Shown: in pieces, positions 9,001 to 19,414 of the stretch
Layout: every line of letters starts with the position of its first letter
Position numbering within the stretch: position 1 is the stretch's first letter
Assembly: GCA_015499985.1 (NCBI GenBank)
Contig: JAAAUF010000516.1
Location: 4,494 to 24,406, forward strand
DNA: 19,913 bases
Origin: Haplosporangium gracile
Lineage: Eukaryota > Mortierellomycota > Mortierellomycetes > Mortierellales > Mortierellaceae
Direction: 5' to 3'
Notes under the pieces: generated by a model
The model's input: the letters and a program-made list of their open reading frames with translations, nothing else
The model's database searches: none
What the model was told of the DNA's origin: nothing
Program-made: the position numbers and the translations under genes

Positions 9001-12000
9001 ACGACTCCTCACATGGCCACCATCAGCAACAACAACACCTTGACCACCATCAGCAACACCTCCAACACAGCAGCGAAGATGTGCTGGAGGCAATGGCACG
9101 ACTCTTTGGCAACCTCATCCGTGACCGCTTGTTCTCTTACCAGCAATATATCCAGAGGCTGATTGCGAGAGGCGATTTACAGCCGAGTAAGAGGAGTCAG
9201 GAGTCAACATTGCGACACCTGAAATACCTTCAATCGTTCCCTTTACATCAGGATGCTGAGGCGCATCATTTCAACCAACGGAGAGTAGTACTCTTTGGCG
9301 TCGATGGGGAGGATGACTATGACCGAGAGTGCTTCGAGACGATTACGGCCCAAATCAAAACCCGGCTACCGTACATGTTCTCTCCTGAAGGTACGTAATG
9401 TTTTTCAGGTGGAAATATCGCTATCGTTGCCAATGTGCCTGTGTCTACAACTGCATGTGACGACGAGACTAAATCTTCTTTCTGACTTCTTACAATCTTA
9501 GCGGCAAATATGACTGTACCAATCAAAGACACTCCTCAGGACAGTCAGGAACTGGCAACACCGCTTCCTGTACAGTTGACGGAGCTCATTATCTCCGCGA
9601 GTCGATTTTGCCAGATCCGGGTGACATCTCAGTGGTTACTTGAGGCGATGAAGCTGTACGTCGTCAAGCAGATCCCGATCGGAGAAGACAACTGGAGGGT
9701 CATGACATCGCCAGGATCGTCACTACTGAACGGTCGCCAGTTAGCCACCATTGTCAATGTCATGGAAGTCGCCAGCGATTTCCAATCGCTTTATGAGGTA
9801 TGGCTCTTGCTGCTAACCTTATGCATTCATTTTCTGACTATCTGCGCTTTATTTTTTCAGGAAATTAATCATAGCTTTGTCAATTTAGATGTGCATATGG
9901 CTCATGGAGCACACTTCAGACAAGATATTGTTGACGTACACTGTCAACGTGGCCAGGAAGCATTACATGGTGTGGGCTGCTATGGGTGTGTTGACACAGT
10001 TCTCACAGGCTATTCTCGCCAAGGTAAAGAAGCGCGCCTATTATCATTATGTTGGACTGAACATCTGCCACCAAATTCAGTATCGAAAATATCGCTAATG
10101 TCATACTTGATAACACGTATAATGAACGATAGCACTACAACCTGCAAGGAAAGAACGTTTTGTTCAAGGCACTGCCCCGGTTCTTGGCACTGGAAGCACA
10201 CAACGTTCCAGAAGACATTCGGATAGAGGTATATGTTCACATCATTCACCTCAGGGATATGTTGTTCTGAAATCACGTGATATTTAGTCACTAAACGATA
10301 TCCCATCCCGTTCATTAGCTGGAAGGCGATTTGGCGAGCTTGAAGACTTCGATATCCGCAGGAACAATGATACCAGCCCAGATCCATGAATTGCAGCACG
10401 TTCTCAAGGACCCATCCCCTTCAGCTGTCTCTATCACAGCCTCTTCACTGCATGCTAAATATGGCGGTCTTGCCCATTGGCCCCTTCGACTTTTCGACGG
10501 CTGCATTGAGGCATTAAGAAAACTGGATTCAACGATGCGATCACAACCAGACCGTTCTCTCAACGATCTCTCGTCCTCGGCAGCTGCGCAAGAAATCGTC
10601 AGGGCGTCTAGGATATACGCGGAGCTCTTGGTCGAAATGGCTGAGCGAGTCGGAAATGGTTGTATGGACGACGTCGTGCACTCCTGGCTTCGGCTACATG
10701 ACGTTGACTGGATGATAAGAGTAATCGGCGCAGAAGGCCATACCGAGGGAACAGGAACATCACAGCCCATCTGGCTCCTTTCATTCATGGTCCAATTGGT
10801 CATTCAGGGCTTTTGTTCTATTGAAGTCCTAGTTCAGTACATGTGTGCAGACATGTTGACCAAGATCGCCGGCACCATCCATCCTCATGGAGACGACTCG
10901 CACCACCAACTTCACATGGAGGACATTCAGTTGCACCAGCAGCCAGACGAGTCGACTCTGCGTCTTTGCTCAGCCATCGTACATTTACTTCGGCTTTTGC
11001 TACTAGAGGATGCTTCTTGGAACCCTCGAGCTCATCATGCATACGGGGCAAGTCACCATGTTCTCTCAGCCGAGCACCACCCTCACCGACTCGGAATCCA
11101 GTTGACCACTGCGGAGATCCATGCACTTCAGACTCAGCGATTCTCGAGGTTGATGACCATGCAGCACACCATCCGCCAGGAGGAGACGCACCAGAACGAG
11201 GATATGCAGGAGGCGCAGGATCCGGCAGACACTGAAAGGTATACTTCGTTTCAGGAGCATCAAATGATGTTAGTTCAGTTTCAGATCTCGCGGAGCCTTG
11301 TCTGGATCGAATCGTGTCTGCCTTTGAACCACACCGTCTTGCATGAGATCCAGGAGTACCGGAAGGACTGGGCTCTGTCTGCCGACTGGCTGCGGGAAAA
11401 ATGCCTTGCTAACGTGGAGGGCGCCTACAAGGTCTTTTTGCAGACCAGGCAGGATCAGCAGAGCTCGATTGCAGGACTAGAGTCAGGGTTCGGCAAAGAC
11501 AGCGCCAACGGTAGCCTTCACAGGCATCAGGAGGTAGTAGAGCGCAAAATGATAGAGACATTCCAAATGTTAGTCGCCGAGAGTCATGAGAGTCTTTTGT
11601 TGCTGGATACTTATGGCGAAACATCGCTGACCCCGAGCATGATTCATCAACGGACATTTCGGTCCATATTTTTGCGCGTGGATCGGTGGATCTTTGACCG
11701 CTGCAAGGTCGAGTTCTGGCTGCTGCTGGATACCGTTATGATGGAGCGATCAGGACGGGAGAAACGGTCAGAGGGTTCTGGTCTTAACAAGGACGGGAGC
11801 TCGGCAACATCCGGAGTTTTACCATCTGTGACGGACGGAATGATGATGATGGAGGGCGTGACCATGACTTCAGGGCCCGGATCGTCGTCTCTCGGTAGTG
11901 GCACCACGGGCGGAAGCAGTGGCGACTCTTTGCAACAGCTGATTCACATTTTTTTCCAGGAATTTGTCCTTTCAGAGCGAGCCGACAAGGAACTGCTGGG

Positions 12001-15000
12001 CAGGATACTGATCGGAATGAGACATGATGTTGTCGAAGAGGTAAAACATCTTTGACATTGACTCCTGCCGTTCACATGTACTGGTCTTTATTTTTTGTAC
12101 TGATCTTTACCATTCTTCTGTATTGTGGATCATAGTTCATCCAGTATGGATATGGCCTTTTGGCAGGAAACCCGAGCGCCTCATTTCCGCAAAACGTAAT
12201 GATAGTTCAGCGACCTGTGGAGAGTGCCGATTACATCAGGATTGTGTCCAACTTTCACTATGTGATGGAAGTGCTTATGAGGGAAGGCCAGCCAACCGTC
12301 ACCCTCTCTCTGGGCGGCGACGAGCCATCCAGCCAGCAAGCAGCCAATGCGGCCACTCCATCTGCCACTACCCCATCCGCCACTGGATTCCAATCCGTAG
12401 CAACACCCGCCAACTTTAAGCGTGGATCGGATGGTCTTCAAGGGTTGGACGCGACGCAGCTGGAGAACAGGATCGGCTTTGCCAAGAACTTGCTCTGGCA
12501 GCTCAAGCGCTTTGAGGAGAGGATCAAGGTGTTCGACGTTATGCATGCCATCGGATGCACGTTTGATGAGGCTGCAAAGGTCGTTCAGGACAATGAGTCT
12601 GGACATGGTGACATGGAAGATCTGCTGTTGACGGCTTCGCTCCAGAAGGGTGACCCTCAGCTCGTGAATTCGATGCAGCGGCAGCAACGACAGAGGCTGC
12701 AACAACAGACTACGGCACCATCGGTTCACCTGATTGACCTCCGAACTTCACTTAGCCTTCGGCTTCGTCTACTTGTCCCCCTCTTGCCAGTGATTCTCCA
12801 ACAGCCAACTTCGTCAGCCTGCGACCTCTCAACATATCTCATCCGATTGACCAACCTTTTGGTATCCTCGATTGTCCATGGTCACGGATCAGAGGAAAGG
12901 CTGTTTGAATTTTGTCTGGACATGGTCTCGTGTCTGATGGATGAGGTTTTATTGCTCAGCGGTAACCTGAGATGCGGGGTGGATGAGCTGAAGTTGATGA
13001 GGAACGATATTCTGAACCAGCTTCGCACAGGATTGCCTCAGATGACCACGTCGATCCCTACCGTGTTTGCAAGCAGGATTTTCAGGATATTGCCCTTCCA
13101 GCAACACAACGTCTACTTTACCAGTCTTCGTATCGGTGGAGATTCAGGAACGAACACCGCTGGAGCTGCAGCGGTCAAGGCCCAGCACAAGGAGATCCAG
13201 CCAAGGCCGTGGGACTGGCTCGAAGACTGTGTTGGAGATGTCGACCAGGGACAGGGCCAAGGATCGCACTCGCAGCAAGGTCAACAAACAGTCCAGAGTC
13301 CAGCGCTTGGCTTGGCGCTTACAGATTCTGGTTCTTTTTCGGGAATTGGCAATGGCGATAGTACCAGCGGCTCGGGACTTCTCTCTGGATCGGCTTCGTC
13401 GCTCCACGGAGGATCATCGTCATCCCTGGCGGGAGGCGGTGGAGGTAGTCATAGCGGCGAGAACTTGAACGACACGTCAATTTCCCTGACACTGTTTGGC
13501 GCCAAGCAGGTTCGAAAGTCGACAGAGGGAACGACCTACCAGATGCAATTCCAAGATGGTCATGGTGGCGGTGACGACGAGCAAGAGTTGTTGATGGTGG
13601 AGGAGCAGCAGCGTCCATGTGAGTACAATCACTCTCACCAACAGCAACTTTGGATGCTTCAACATGAACGACATCAGCAGCAACAACAGCAACAGTTACT
13701 CCTTCAACAACAACAAGAGCAACTCCAACAGCAACAGCAACTACAACAGCAGCAATCTCAGTCGAACGCGGACACTTCAAACGCGAACGGCAGCGGTGGC
13801 GTGGGCGGCGTGCCGATGCTGGGCTTGAAATCCCCTTCTTCATCCGGAGGCGTCCGTTCTGGATCTATCCCACCGCTAGTTCGACAACAGGAGCCCGACC
13901 CTGAACAAGAAGAGGGACAGATTCTGGGTGACGATGACCTGGATATGGGCTGGGATATCACCGCTCCCTCGCTCACGCCCACACTTCCTGCTGCATCCAT
14001 CGTAATGCCTGTGACAAGTGGCGCTTCGATGACACCGTCGATTCTGACCAGTGGCAGCGTTTCCTTGATGGAGGACGGAGAACTGATTGAAAAGATGGAG
14101 CATGACAAGACACTGGACATGGGACAAAGCGCAAGCGGTGCCATGGCTCCATCTATCCCGGTGTCGATTGCGTTGCCGACGGTCCCCGTAGCGTCCGCTG
14201 CGCCTGTTGCTGCTATTCCTGCAGCGAAACCTCCGGCTCCCTCAAAAAAGAAATCAGCAGGTAACACCAAGGCCGCACGTGCGGCTGCTGCTGCCGCGGC
14301 TGCTGCAATTGCCAATGCTCCTCCTGCTCCGGTGACAGCAGCAGCGCCGATATCCACAATAGCCACCAAGGCACGCCCTAGCAAGGGCAGTCGGAAAGGC
14401 AGCAAAGCTCAAGTGGCTGGGGCAGCTACTGCAGCTTCAGTTGCAACGGAACCTGTGTCTGTGGCGTCAACCTCTGTCACTGCTGCACCCATTGTCTCAA
14501 TGCCTCCCGGCCCCTTGTTGCAGACGACGATCAGTCTTCCGAACGCAGCACCCGCCACGGCACCGTTGCCTCCCGTTCAACAACAGCAGCAGCCGCCGAT
14601 GCATTTCTTACCACAAAGTCAAGCAGGACAATTTCAGCAGCCACAGCCTTTTGGACAACTTCCGCTTGGATTCCAGGGACAGCAGATGAGGACAGTTGGC
14701 GGAGCAGGAGGTGGGATACAGGTCCCAATGTCAATTGCCTTGCCTGGACAGCCTCAACAAGGTCAGATGAACAGCCATCATCTGATGAACTCATTGCGTC
14801 AAGGACCAAACGGGATGGCGATGGGAATGGGCATGGCGGGTGGGACTAACACAATGTCGACGGGTACTACTATCGGAGGAATCCACGTGCCGATGCTGGG
14901 CCAACAACAACTCCTACAACAACCCAGCCAGCATCAGCAACAGCAACAGCAGTACATGGATCCGTCGACGTTTTTGGCGACCTCTGGAGCAGCAGGCAAC

Positions 15001-15150
15001 CAAGTGTTTGGGGCGGGAAACCCGATGAATATTAATTTGGCGCACTTGGGTCAGTCTGGAGGCGGAGGAGTTGGAGGAGGACCGAGGGGACCGAATCAGC
15101 AAGGGGGTGGTGGTGGAAATGGGAGTAGTGGACAGGGTGGCTTCTTTTAG
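6063..15150 (+). CDS. MED12: Mediator complex subunit 12 (MED12/Srb8)
   Basis: Scaffold and activator of the CDK8-cyclin C kinase module of Mediator, nuclear. Thirteen exons: 6063-6078, 6216-6710, 6861-6958, 7047-7171, 7296-7938, 8037-8114, 8215-8466, 8583-9390, 9502-9797, 9889-10023, 10133-10228, 10319-12040, 12136-15150. All introns are GT-AG (88-150 bp) and the joined frame is continuous for 2592 residues (human about 2180, yeast about 1430). The start is the ATG whose 16-nt exon joins in phase (MSKFPG). Residues 7-155 are Gly/Gln/Asn-rich. RKRK (160-163) may be a nuclear signal. GFPGVFPQKPGQDEDQ to VKTGY (171-196) matches the MED12 N-terminal segment that activates CDK8. PLRRLSKSVPHGF and VPMLRATWYIK (about 274-310) mark the Med12 domain. 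LCEWA (643-647) marks the Med12-LCEWAV domain. The C-terminus holds a Q-rich run (about 2089-2129), an Ala run (about 2298-2312) and a Gly-rich end. Confidence 0.95.
6079..6215 (+). other. MED12 intron 1, after a 16-nt coding exon
   Basis: Donor GTACAC, acceptor GGTAG. An ATG at 6173 inside this intron is also open into exon 2, so a naive ORF would start there with MVNNYIYFLL. The spliced model gives MSKFPGHTNHPRGAFP, which avoids an odd hydrophobic start. The phase agrees exactly (phase 1). Confidence 0.72.
6751..6783. repeat. Perfect 15-bp tandem repeat in MED12 intron 2
   Basis: The unit GTGCGACTCGACGGA occurs twice, perfectly, followed by a third partial GTG. It lies 40 bp into the 150-bp intron (6711-6860), which is the longest of the gene. 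The duplication looks recent because the copies are identical. Confidence 0.9.
9798..9888 (+). other. MED12 intron 9 with two candidate acceptors
   Basis: The donor GTATGG follows the Leu-Tyr-Glu end of exon 9. A textbook acceptor (CTGAC branch-like site, T-run, CAG) ends at 9860, but using it shifts the frame. TAG at 9888 keeps phase 0 and gives MCIWLMEHTSDK. A TTAAT at 9865-9869 could be the branch site, 20 bp before the TAG. Confidence 0.75.
13636..13760 (+). repeat. CAA/CAG repeat coding the MED12 Gln-rich tract
   Basis: Interrupted CAA and CAG triplets encode runs of Gln with scattered Leu, Met and His. Metazoan MED12 also carries a C-terminal Gln-rich region, so a Gln-rich tail is a shared style of the family. 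The nucleotide repeat is prone to length variation. Confidence 0.85.
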
Positions 15151-16460
15151 ATGGATGTATGGATTGTAGTATAGCAAGATGGATGTTAGGGGAAGGGGGG
15201 TTATTTTTGATTTGGGAAAAGTGAAGATCTTAAACTTGAAAAAAGTGCTCATTTCCATGTTTGTCAACCTTACATTTATTGATCTGCGATGTATAGAAAT
15301 GAAGAGGTGAGCCATGATGTGTGCAGAAAGAGAGCTGATAATATGGCAATGATCCTAGAGTTGGCGAAGGTATTTGTACGCGGAACATGGCAATGCTGTC
15401 GTAGACGAGGTCATGATAGTCTAGTACGACTAGCAAAGGGCGACTCGGGATTCGAGCTAAATACTTCTCTTTCCACTGCCCACTCCTTCTCCCCAAAACT
15501 CATGCTCATGTCAAACAATTCTATGAAGCACAGCTTCTTTAGACCCTGCAAATCCAAACCGCTTTCGAGGACCATCATGAAGCAATTAAACTGAGAGCAC
15601 TCTTAGCGAGAACATTGATGGTTATGCGGATGGGAGTCGTGACACTTGATACCCAAGCGAAATTGCCAGAGATACACCAGTCGTCCCAGTTGCGTGTAGA
15701 CCTGGCGTGTAGATCTGGTTTTGAGGGTTAATGCTGTCTTTGTGAACTGTCTCCTAAAACGAAGGCGCTTTCTGGCTTGCCGTTGACGACAGACACACTA
15801 TTCGACCGCGGAATTCCTCCAATTGCGCACAAAATCTCCCAAGAGAAGTGCAAGCCCAGTCCCCATCAACAACATCTGCCGCATACAAACAAGGCTGTGG
15901 TTGTTGTCCCATCATGCACCTCGAGTCCCTCCAGGGAGATATCAAAGATCGTGTGTTTGGATGCAGAGCAGAGGAACCGATGGATCTTGGCGCTGCTGAA
16001 CGAGGGATTCGCGACACGGAAGACCTCAATAGTAAAAGCATGGCGAAGAAGGGTCCTGCTCGACCCCTATCCGAAGCGAAAGTAGCTTCCATTACCCTTC
16101 CATCTGTTCCGACGGTACATCAAAAACTACTCCAACCTTCCTGTGCATCCACAAAACAAGTCTGCAATCATAACATCGCCGCCCACACATATGAAGTCTC
16201 ATTGATGCTTCCGGCGGTGGCATGCCTTGCTGTTCTTGACCATATTAACCTTTATTTCTGTTGCGCTCATGCTAACCCCCTTCACATTCTTAGTGAGCAA
16301 GACCCTAATTGCTGGTTGTGGCAATGTCTAGTGTAACTGTGCATACCCGCCCAGTTTACTAGTCCGCTGTCTTTATTTTTTGCTACCCTCAATATTCCCA
16401 GCGGGTAAGAAACAAACCAATCTTTACTCCTGGTTCTGGCAATGACTATTGCCATTATTA
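15151..16460. other. Gene-poor region downstream of MED12
   Basis: No gene is supported. Short open frames on both strands lack codon-like composition or recognisable motifs. No canonical AATAAA follows the MED12 stop; an A-rich run at 15238-15246 may lie near the 3' end. CTGGTTGTGGCAATG at 16312-16326 recurs with one change at 16430-16444; over 22 bp the two copies match at 19 positions. The segment around 15940-16080 is a relic, listed separately. Confidence 0.55.
15950..16084 (+). pseudogene. Relic fragment, copy A (possible transposase HTH)
   Basis: The + strand frame reads LDAEQRNRWILALLNEGF and then TRKTSIVKAWRRRV before a stop at 16081-16083. The piece resembles the N-terminal helix-turn-helix of Tc1/mariner-type transposases (W/R-I-x-x-L-x-x-E-G-x-S-x-R-K-I pattern), though weakly. 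A related copy with stop codons lies near 17.1 kb. The nucleotide core 15982-16043 matches 17104-17165 without gaps at 45 of 62 positions. The transposase assignment is inference; repeat homology is seen directly. Confidence 0.4.
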
Positions 16461-16475
16461 TTCAGTACATTGTAT

Positions 16476-16678
16476 CCTCCCCTATAGTATACTCTTTTGC
16501 TGCAGAGCTCAGTATACTATAGGAAAGGTTATACTATAAGGAGGTGTTCTACGCCGTGTAACCATAAAAAAGAATAACAAAGGGCGACCCATCACCATGT
16601 ACCCGATTCTAAAAGAATATACTATAGGGAAGGGAATTACTATAGGATATACTATAGGAGATTATGCTATAGGGGAGG
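16476..16678. mobile_element. MITE-like element with TATACTATAGG repeats
   Basis: Terminal inverted repeats are CCTCCCCTATAGTATACTC (16476-16494) and its near complement (16660-16678), identical at 17 of 19 positions, with TAT directly flanking each end. Further copies of the terminal motif lie at 16511-16528, 16529-16544, 16618-16635, 16636-16646 and 16648-16660, all in the orientation of the right end. The first can pair with the left end as a hairpin (16 of 18 bp). GTACATTGTATCCT occurs at 16465-16478 and again at 16686-16699. No ORF is present, as expected of a non-autonomous DNA element. The superfamily is undetermined; a TA or three-base target duplication would suit Tc1/mariner or PIF/Harbinger. 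Confidence 0.6.
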
Positions 16679-16909
16679 TATGACTGTACATTGTATCCTT
16701 TTATATTTAATACCTTTACTGTTACTTTTGTCCATTTCAATACGTAAACAACTAATAGAAAACTGATCAGACTTCGTTGCTGAGTCTGGGGTAATGATTA
16801 TTAGTGCTTCTGCATAAGTGCTCCTCGCATTCATTGGGTATCGGTCACCACTGCGTCTCGTGGCTCCATCATTCCGCAAGGTACAGTTGGTAGAATATCT
16901 ATGAAAGCT

Positions 16910-17240
16910 TGTTATTTGTATTCTGTGCAGTAAAATCGGGTCTTGGGATTTTCCCAATCGGGCAACCAAGACTAGTACACGCTCCGTTGCCACCAACCAG
17001 ATCCCCCGCAAGCAACCTAAACTCACCGTTGTCTCCAAGCGGGCCCGAGCGGCTCTGTGCAAGTATATTAAACTCCTAATACTTGCCGAATAGAGAAATC
17101 TGTGGATAACGACACTGCTGAGCGAGGGAGCCTTGACGTGAAAGGCCTCAATAGCGAAAGCATGCGCTAGGGGTGACACCACGGAGGGGACCTGTTCCGC
17201 TGTGCAGATCTCGCTGGTGGGCGAAATGGAAGTGGGTGGA
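16910..17240 (+). pseudogene. Relic fragment, copy B (possible transposase HTH)
   Basis: The + strand frame runs from about 16930 through KLTVVSKRARAALCKYIKLL, then LAE, a stop, RNLWITTLLSEGALT, another stop, KASIAKACARG, and is open to a TAA near 17244. Two in-frame stops mark it as dead. It parallels copy A residue by residue (AEQRN-WI-LL-EG, KxSIxKA). It lies on the other side of the MITE-like element. What the ancestral gene encoded is not certain. Confidence 0.4.
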
Positions 17241-17359
17241 GATTAAGGAAACAAGTGAAGAAAAAGTGGGTTTGTTTACTAACGGTCGAATTCACGACAA
17301 GGCTGGTAGGCATGTTAAGCTCAAAGAGCCGACATCGAAGGAGCCCCAAGCCAGTTGTC

Positions 17360-17880
17360 TTTATCCTTTTTGTTTTTTTTTCTACGCCTTCATTCTCCAT
17401 TTTCTGCCGCTCTCTATCTTCTCTCTTGCCCATTATAACATCCTTTTATGCGCCTCCAACTCTTTTCCATCTCCGTCGCATCCACTTGATACTGTATATT
17501 GATCCGGTCCCTTGCTGCGATTTCTCCTTGATCTTTTGTCCTTGATTTTTTTAGCTTTGCTTTTGTGGTTCTCCACTTTTCGTCCATGATTTTTTGCATC
17601 CCTCCTTTCTCTGCATCCCCTTGATGTTTTTTTGGAGTCTTCCTTTCTCTGTGTGCCCTTAATCTTGGTCTTTTCTTGGTACCTTAATCTTTTTTTTTTC
17701 ATCCCTTGGTTCTTCTCATGCCTCAGCTATTTCGCATGCCTCTATTTTTTCTCATCCCTCAGTCTCTTCCCATCCCGGGTCTTTTCTCATGGGAATATTG
17801 TCCTCTAGATTTGTTTACTCTTTTCTACACTCAGATCCAACAACTCGATCTGCTTTGTTTTTCTCGGCGACTCTCTCCAT
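17360..17880. repeat. Degenerate pyrimidine-rich repeat field
   Basis: A T/C-rich stretch in which variants of CCTTTCTCTGCATCCCTTGAT and TTCTCATCCCTCAG recur at irregular spacing (clearest at 17602-17665 and 17713-17793). It contains no credible ORF; the frames that stay open do so through low complexity. It ends just before a TATA box and may be a decayed tandem array or an extended pyrimidine-rich promoter. Confidence 0.5.
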
Positions 17881-17882
17881 GT

Positions 17883-17890
17883 ATATAAAA
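17883..17890 (+). promoter_or_regulatory. Consensus TATA box
   Basis: TATATAAAAG fits the TATA consensus and sits at the 3' edge of the pyrimidine-rich field, followed by a CA-rich stretch that resembles a fungal leader. No long ORF starts within 200 bp downstream. The nearest item of interest is the small Cys-rich ORF at 18228. Confidence 0.45.
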
Positions 17891-18227
17891 GAAGTCGCAC
17901 CTATCAGCGTCCAGTTTCAACACACATCCCAATTTCATCTCAAGCTTCTTCATCTTGTCATTCACAACAATTACTGCAAGACCTGCGTGAGCACCGCCGC
18001 CAGAGCCGTCATAGTCCCTCATCAAGAACGCTCGCGAGAACACTTACAAAAGACTTGTACAAGCCCCTGCACACGTCTACTCTTTCTTGACCAGACTTTT
18101 GTAAGAATATACTAAAGGACTTCCATGACACTATTCAAAGAGGTAACAAAAGGTTTAAGAATATTCTAAGACTGCGGTCGAAGGCGTGACAGATTTTACG
18201 CGTGAACATGTCGTGGGTTCCGGTTCA

Positions 18228-18359
18228 ATGTTTCCATCCATAATGAAAAGGACCGATCATTATGTTTGCTTTGACTCTTATAACTCGATTTACTGTGGAA
18301 ATGATGGCTATCTACAGTATTGCACTATTGGTGGTCAGTGTGCCTGTTGTAAGCAGTGA
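18228..18359 (+). CDS. Candidate Cys-rich mini-protein or its last exon
   Basis: A 43-residue frame beginning MFPSIMKRTDHYVC, with six cysteines at 14, 23, 32, 38, 40 and 41 (C-x8-C-x8-C-x5-C-x-CC), ending CCKQ. A Lys-Arg pair precedes the Cys-rich part, as in Kex2-processed secreted peptides. No signal peptide is present from this ATG, and I found no upstream exon encoding one, although a consensus TATA lies 340 bp upstream. It may be the last exon of a secreted peptide gene, a decayed copy, or chance. GTAAGC within the final codons plus TTCATTGCAG at 18427-18436 could form an intron, but splicing it creates an immediate stop. Confidence 0.25.
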   Translation: MFPSIMKRTDHYVCFDSYNSIYCGNDGYLQYCTIGGQCACCKQ

Positions 18360-19272
18360 TACTATTAGCTGCAATCTGATTTATACATAAATATTGCATC
18401 CACTCGTCACTCAATTTCTTATTCCTTCATTGCAGAGAATAACCCCACAACCTCACCCATAGCTCTGACCCCTTGGATCTGACGGCGTGATGGCCTGGCA
18501 ATTAGCTAATGCCCGGTCCCCGCTTTCCCCATTTTGCACTGCGAAACAGCCCATGAACAATGCGACTTGTTTTCGCCTCATATCTAATACCTTGAACGAA
18601 CACTCCAAGTATGATCGTTTTAACAGGGATCTGGACTCTTTGAATTGGCCTAATAAGATACTCTCCTATATTTTTGCCCATTGAACCTAGCAGTCGTTAT
18701 GCAGATATACGAGTATGTGTGCTCAAAGGATTGTTATTTTTCGATACACTGCAGGCACTCCTACCCTAGCATCCTAGTTTTCGTGTACTCAGCACGTCCC
18801 AGGAGCGGTCGTCCTAATTAGCTAGAAAAGAACCTCGGCAAAGGGGAACTCGTCTCATCCAAGTCCATTAATCAAGACGATCCACCGCCTCTCCTTCTCC
18901 TTCTTTTTCTCCTTCCCTCTCCTTGAATTTATGCGCACGGCTTCGTAGCACAATGATCCGCGTTTCTGTCTGTTCAACCATTCTTGTCACTGTGCATCAA
19001 AGAAAGGAGGTGCGTGGGTGGGATACCAGACAAGCCCTCCTTGGATGTGTTCACAAAACGGGAACATGGCATGTTCATCCATCCATGACAAACAGCCATT
19101 AATCCTGTCTCGTCTTGGGCACTCTGCCCATGGTTCCGTCTTTGTTTTTTTTTTTTTTTCCTCCTCATTAAAATAAACATCCCCTCAAAATAAACGCTTT
19201 TTTCGTTCAACACTTTTCCATAACCACTTTCCCTTCCACTCTTCTTTTCATACATCCATCTTTCTTGTCACC
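18360..19272. other. Intergenic region and promoter of the secreted-protein gene
   Basis: No convincing gene is seen; a 65-codon frame at 18487-18684 has no recognisable features. A pyrimidine-rich block lies at 18890-18930. Nearer the next gene are a T-run (19145-19159) and CAAAATAAAC-like elements at about 19169-19195 followed by C/T-rich sequence up to the ATG, which sits in a CACC-ATG context. Confidence 0.5.
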
Positions 19273-19359
19273 ATGAAAATCATCTCGTTCGCTCTTTGTC
19301 TCGCCGCCGTGGCACTTGTTGCCGTTGAAGGTATGTCATCTCCAAACAAAAAACGGCGC

Positions 19360-19414
<55 letters not shown>

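Noticed and set aside
13758..14405. 215-codon Ala-rich minus-strand frame
   Set aside because: Mirror of the Ala/Pro/Ser-rich MED12 tail; low complexity on both strands and no independent evidence.
15289..16336. Several frames of 100-160 codons on both strands downstream of MED12
   Set aside because: They overlap one another, have no recognisable motifs beyond the short relic, and show no splice-consistent continuation.
16618..16635. ACTATAGGGA resembling a phage T7 promoter core
   Set aside because: It is one copy of the element's internal TATACTATAGG motif; the upstream part of the phage promoter is missing and a nuclear fungal locus gives no reason for it.
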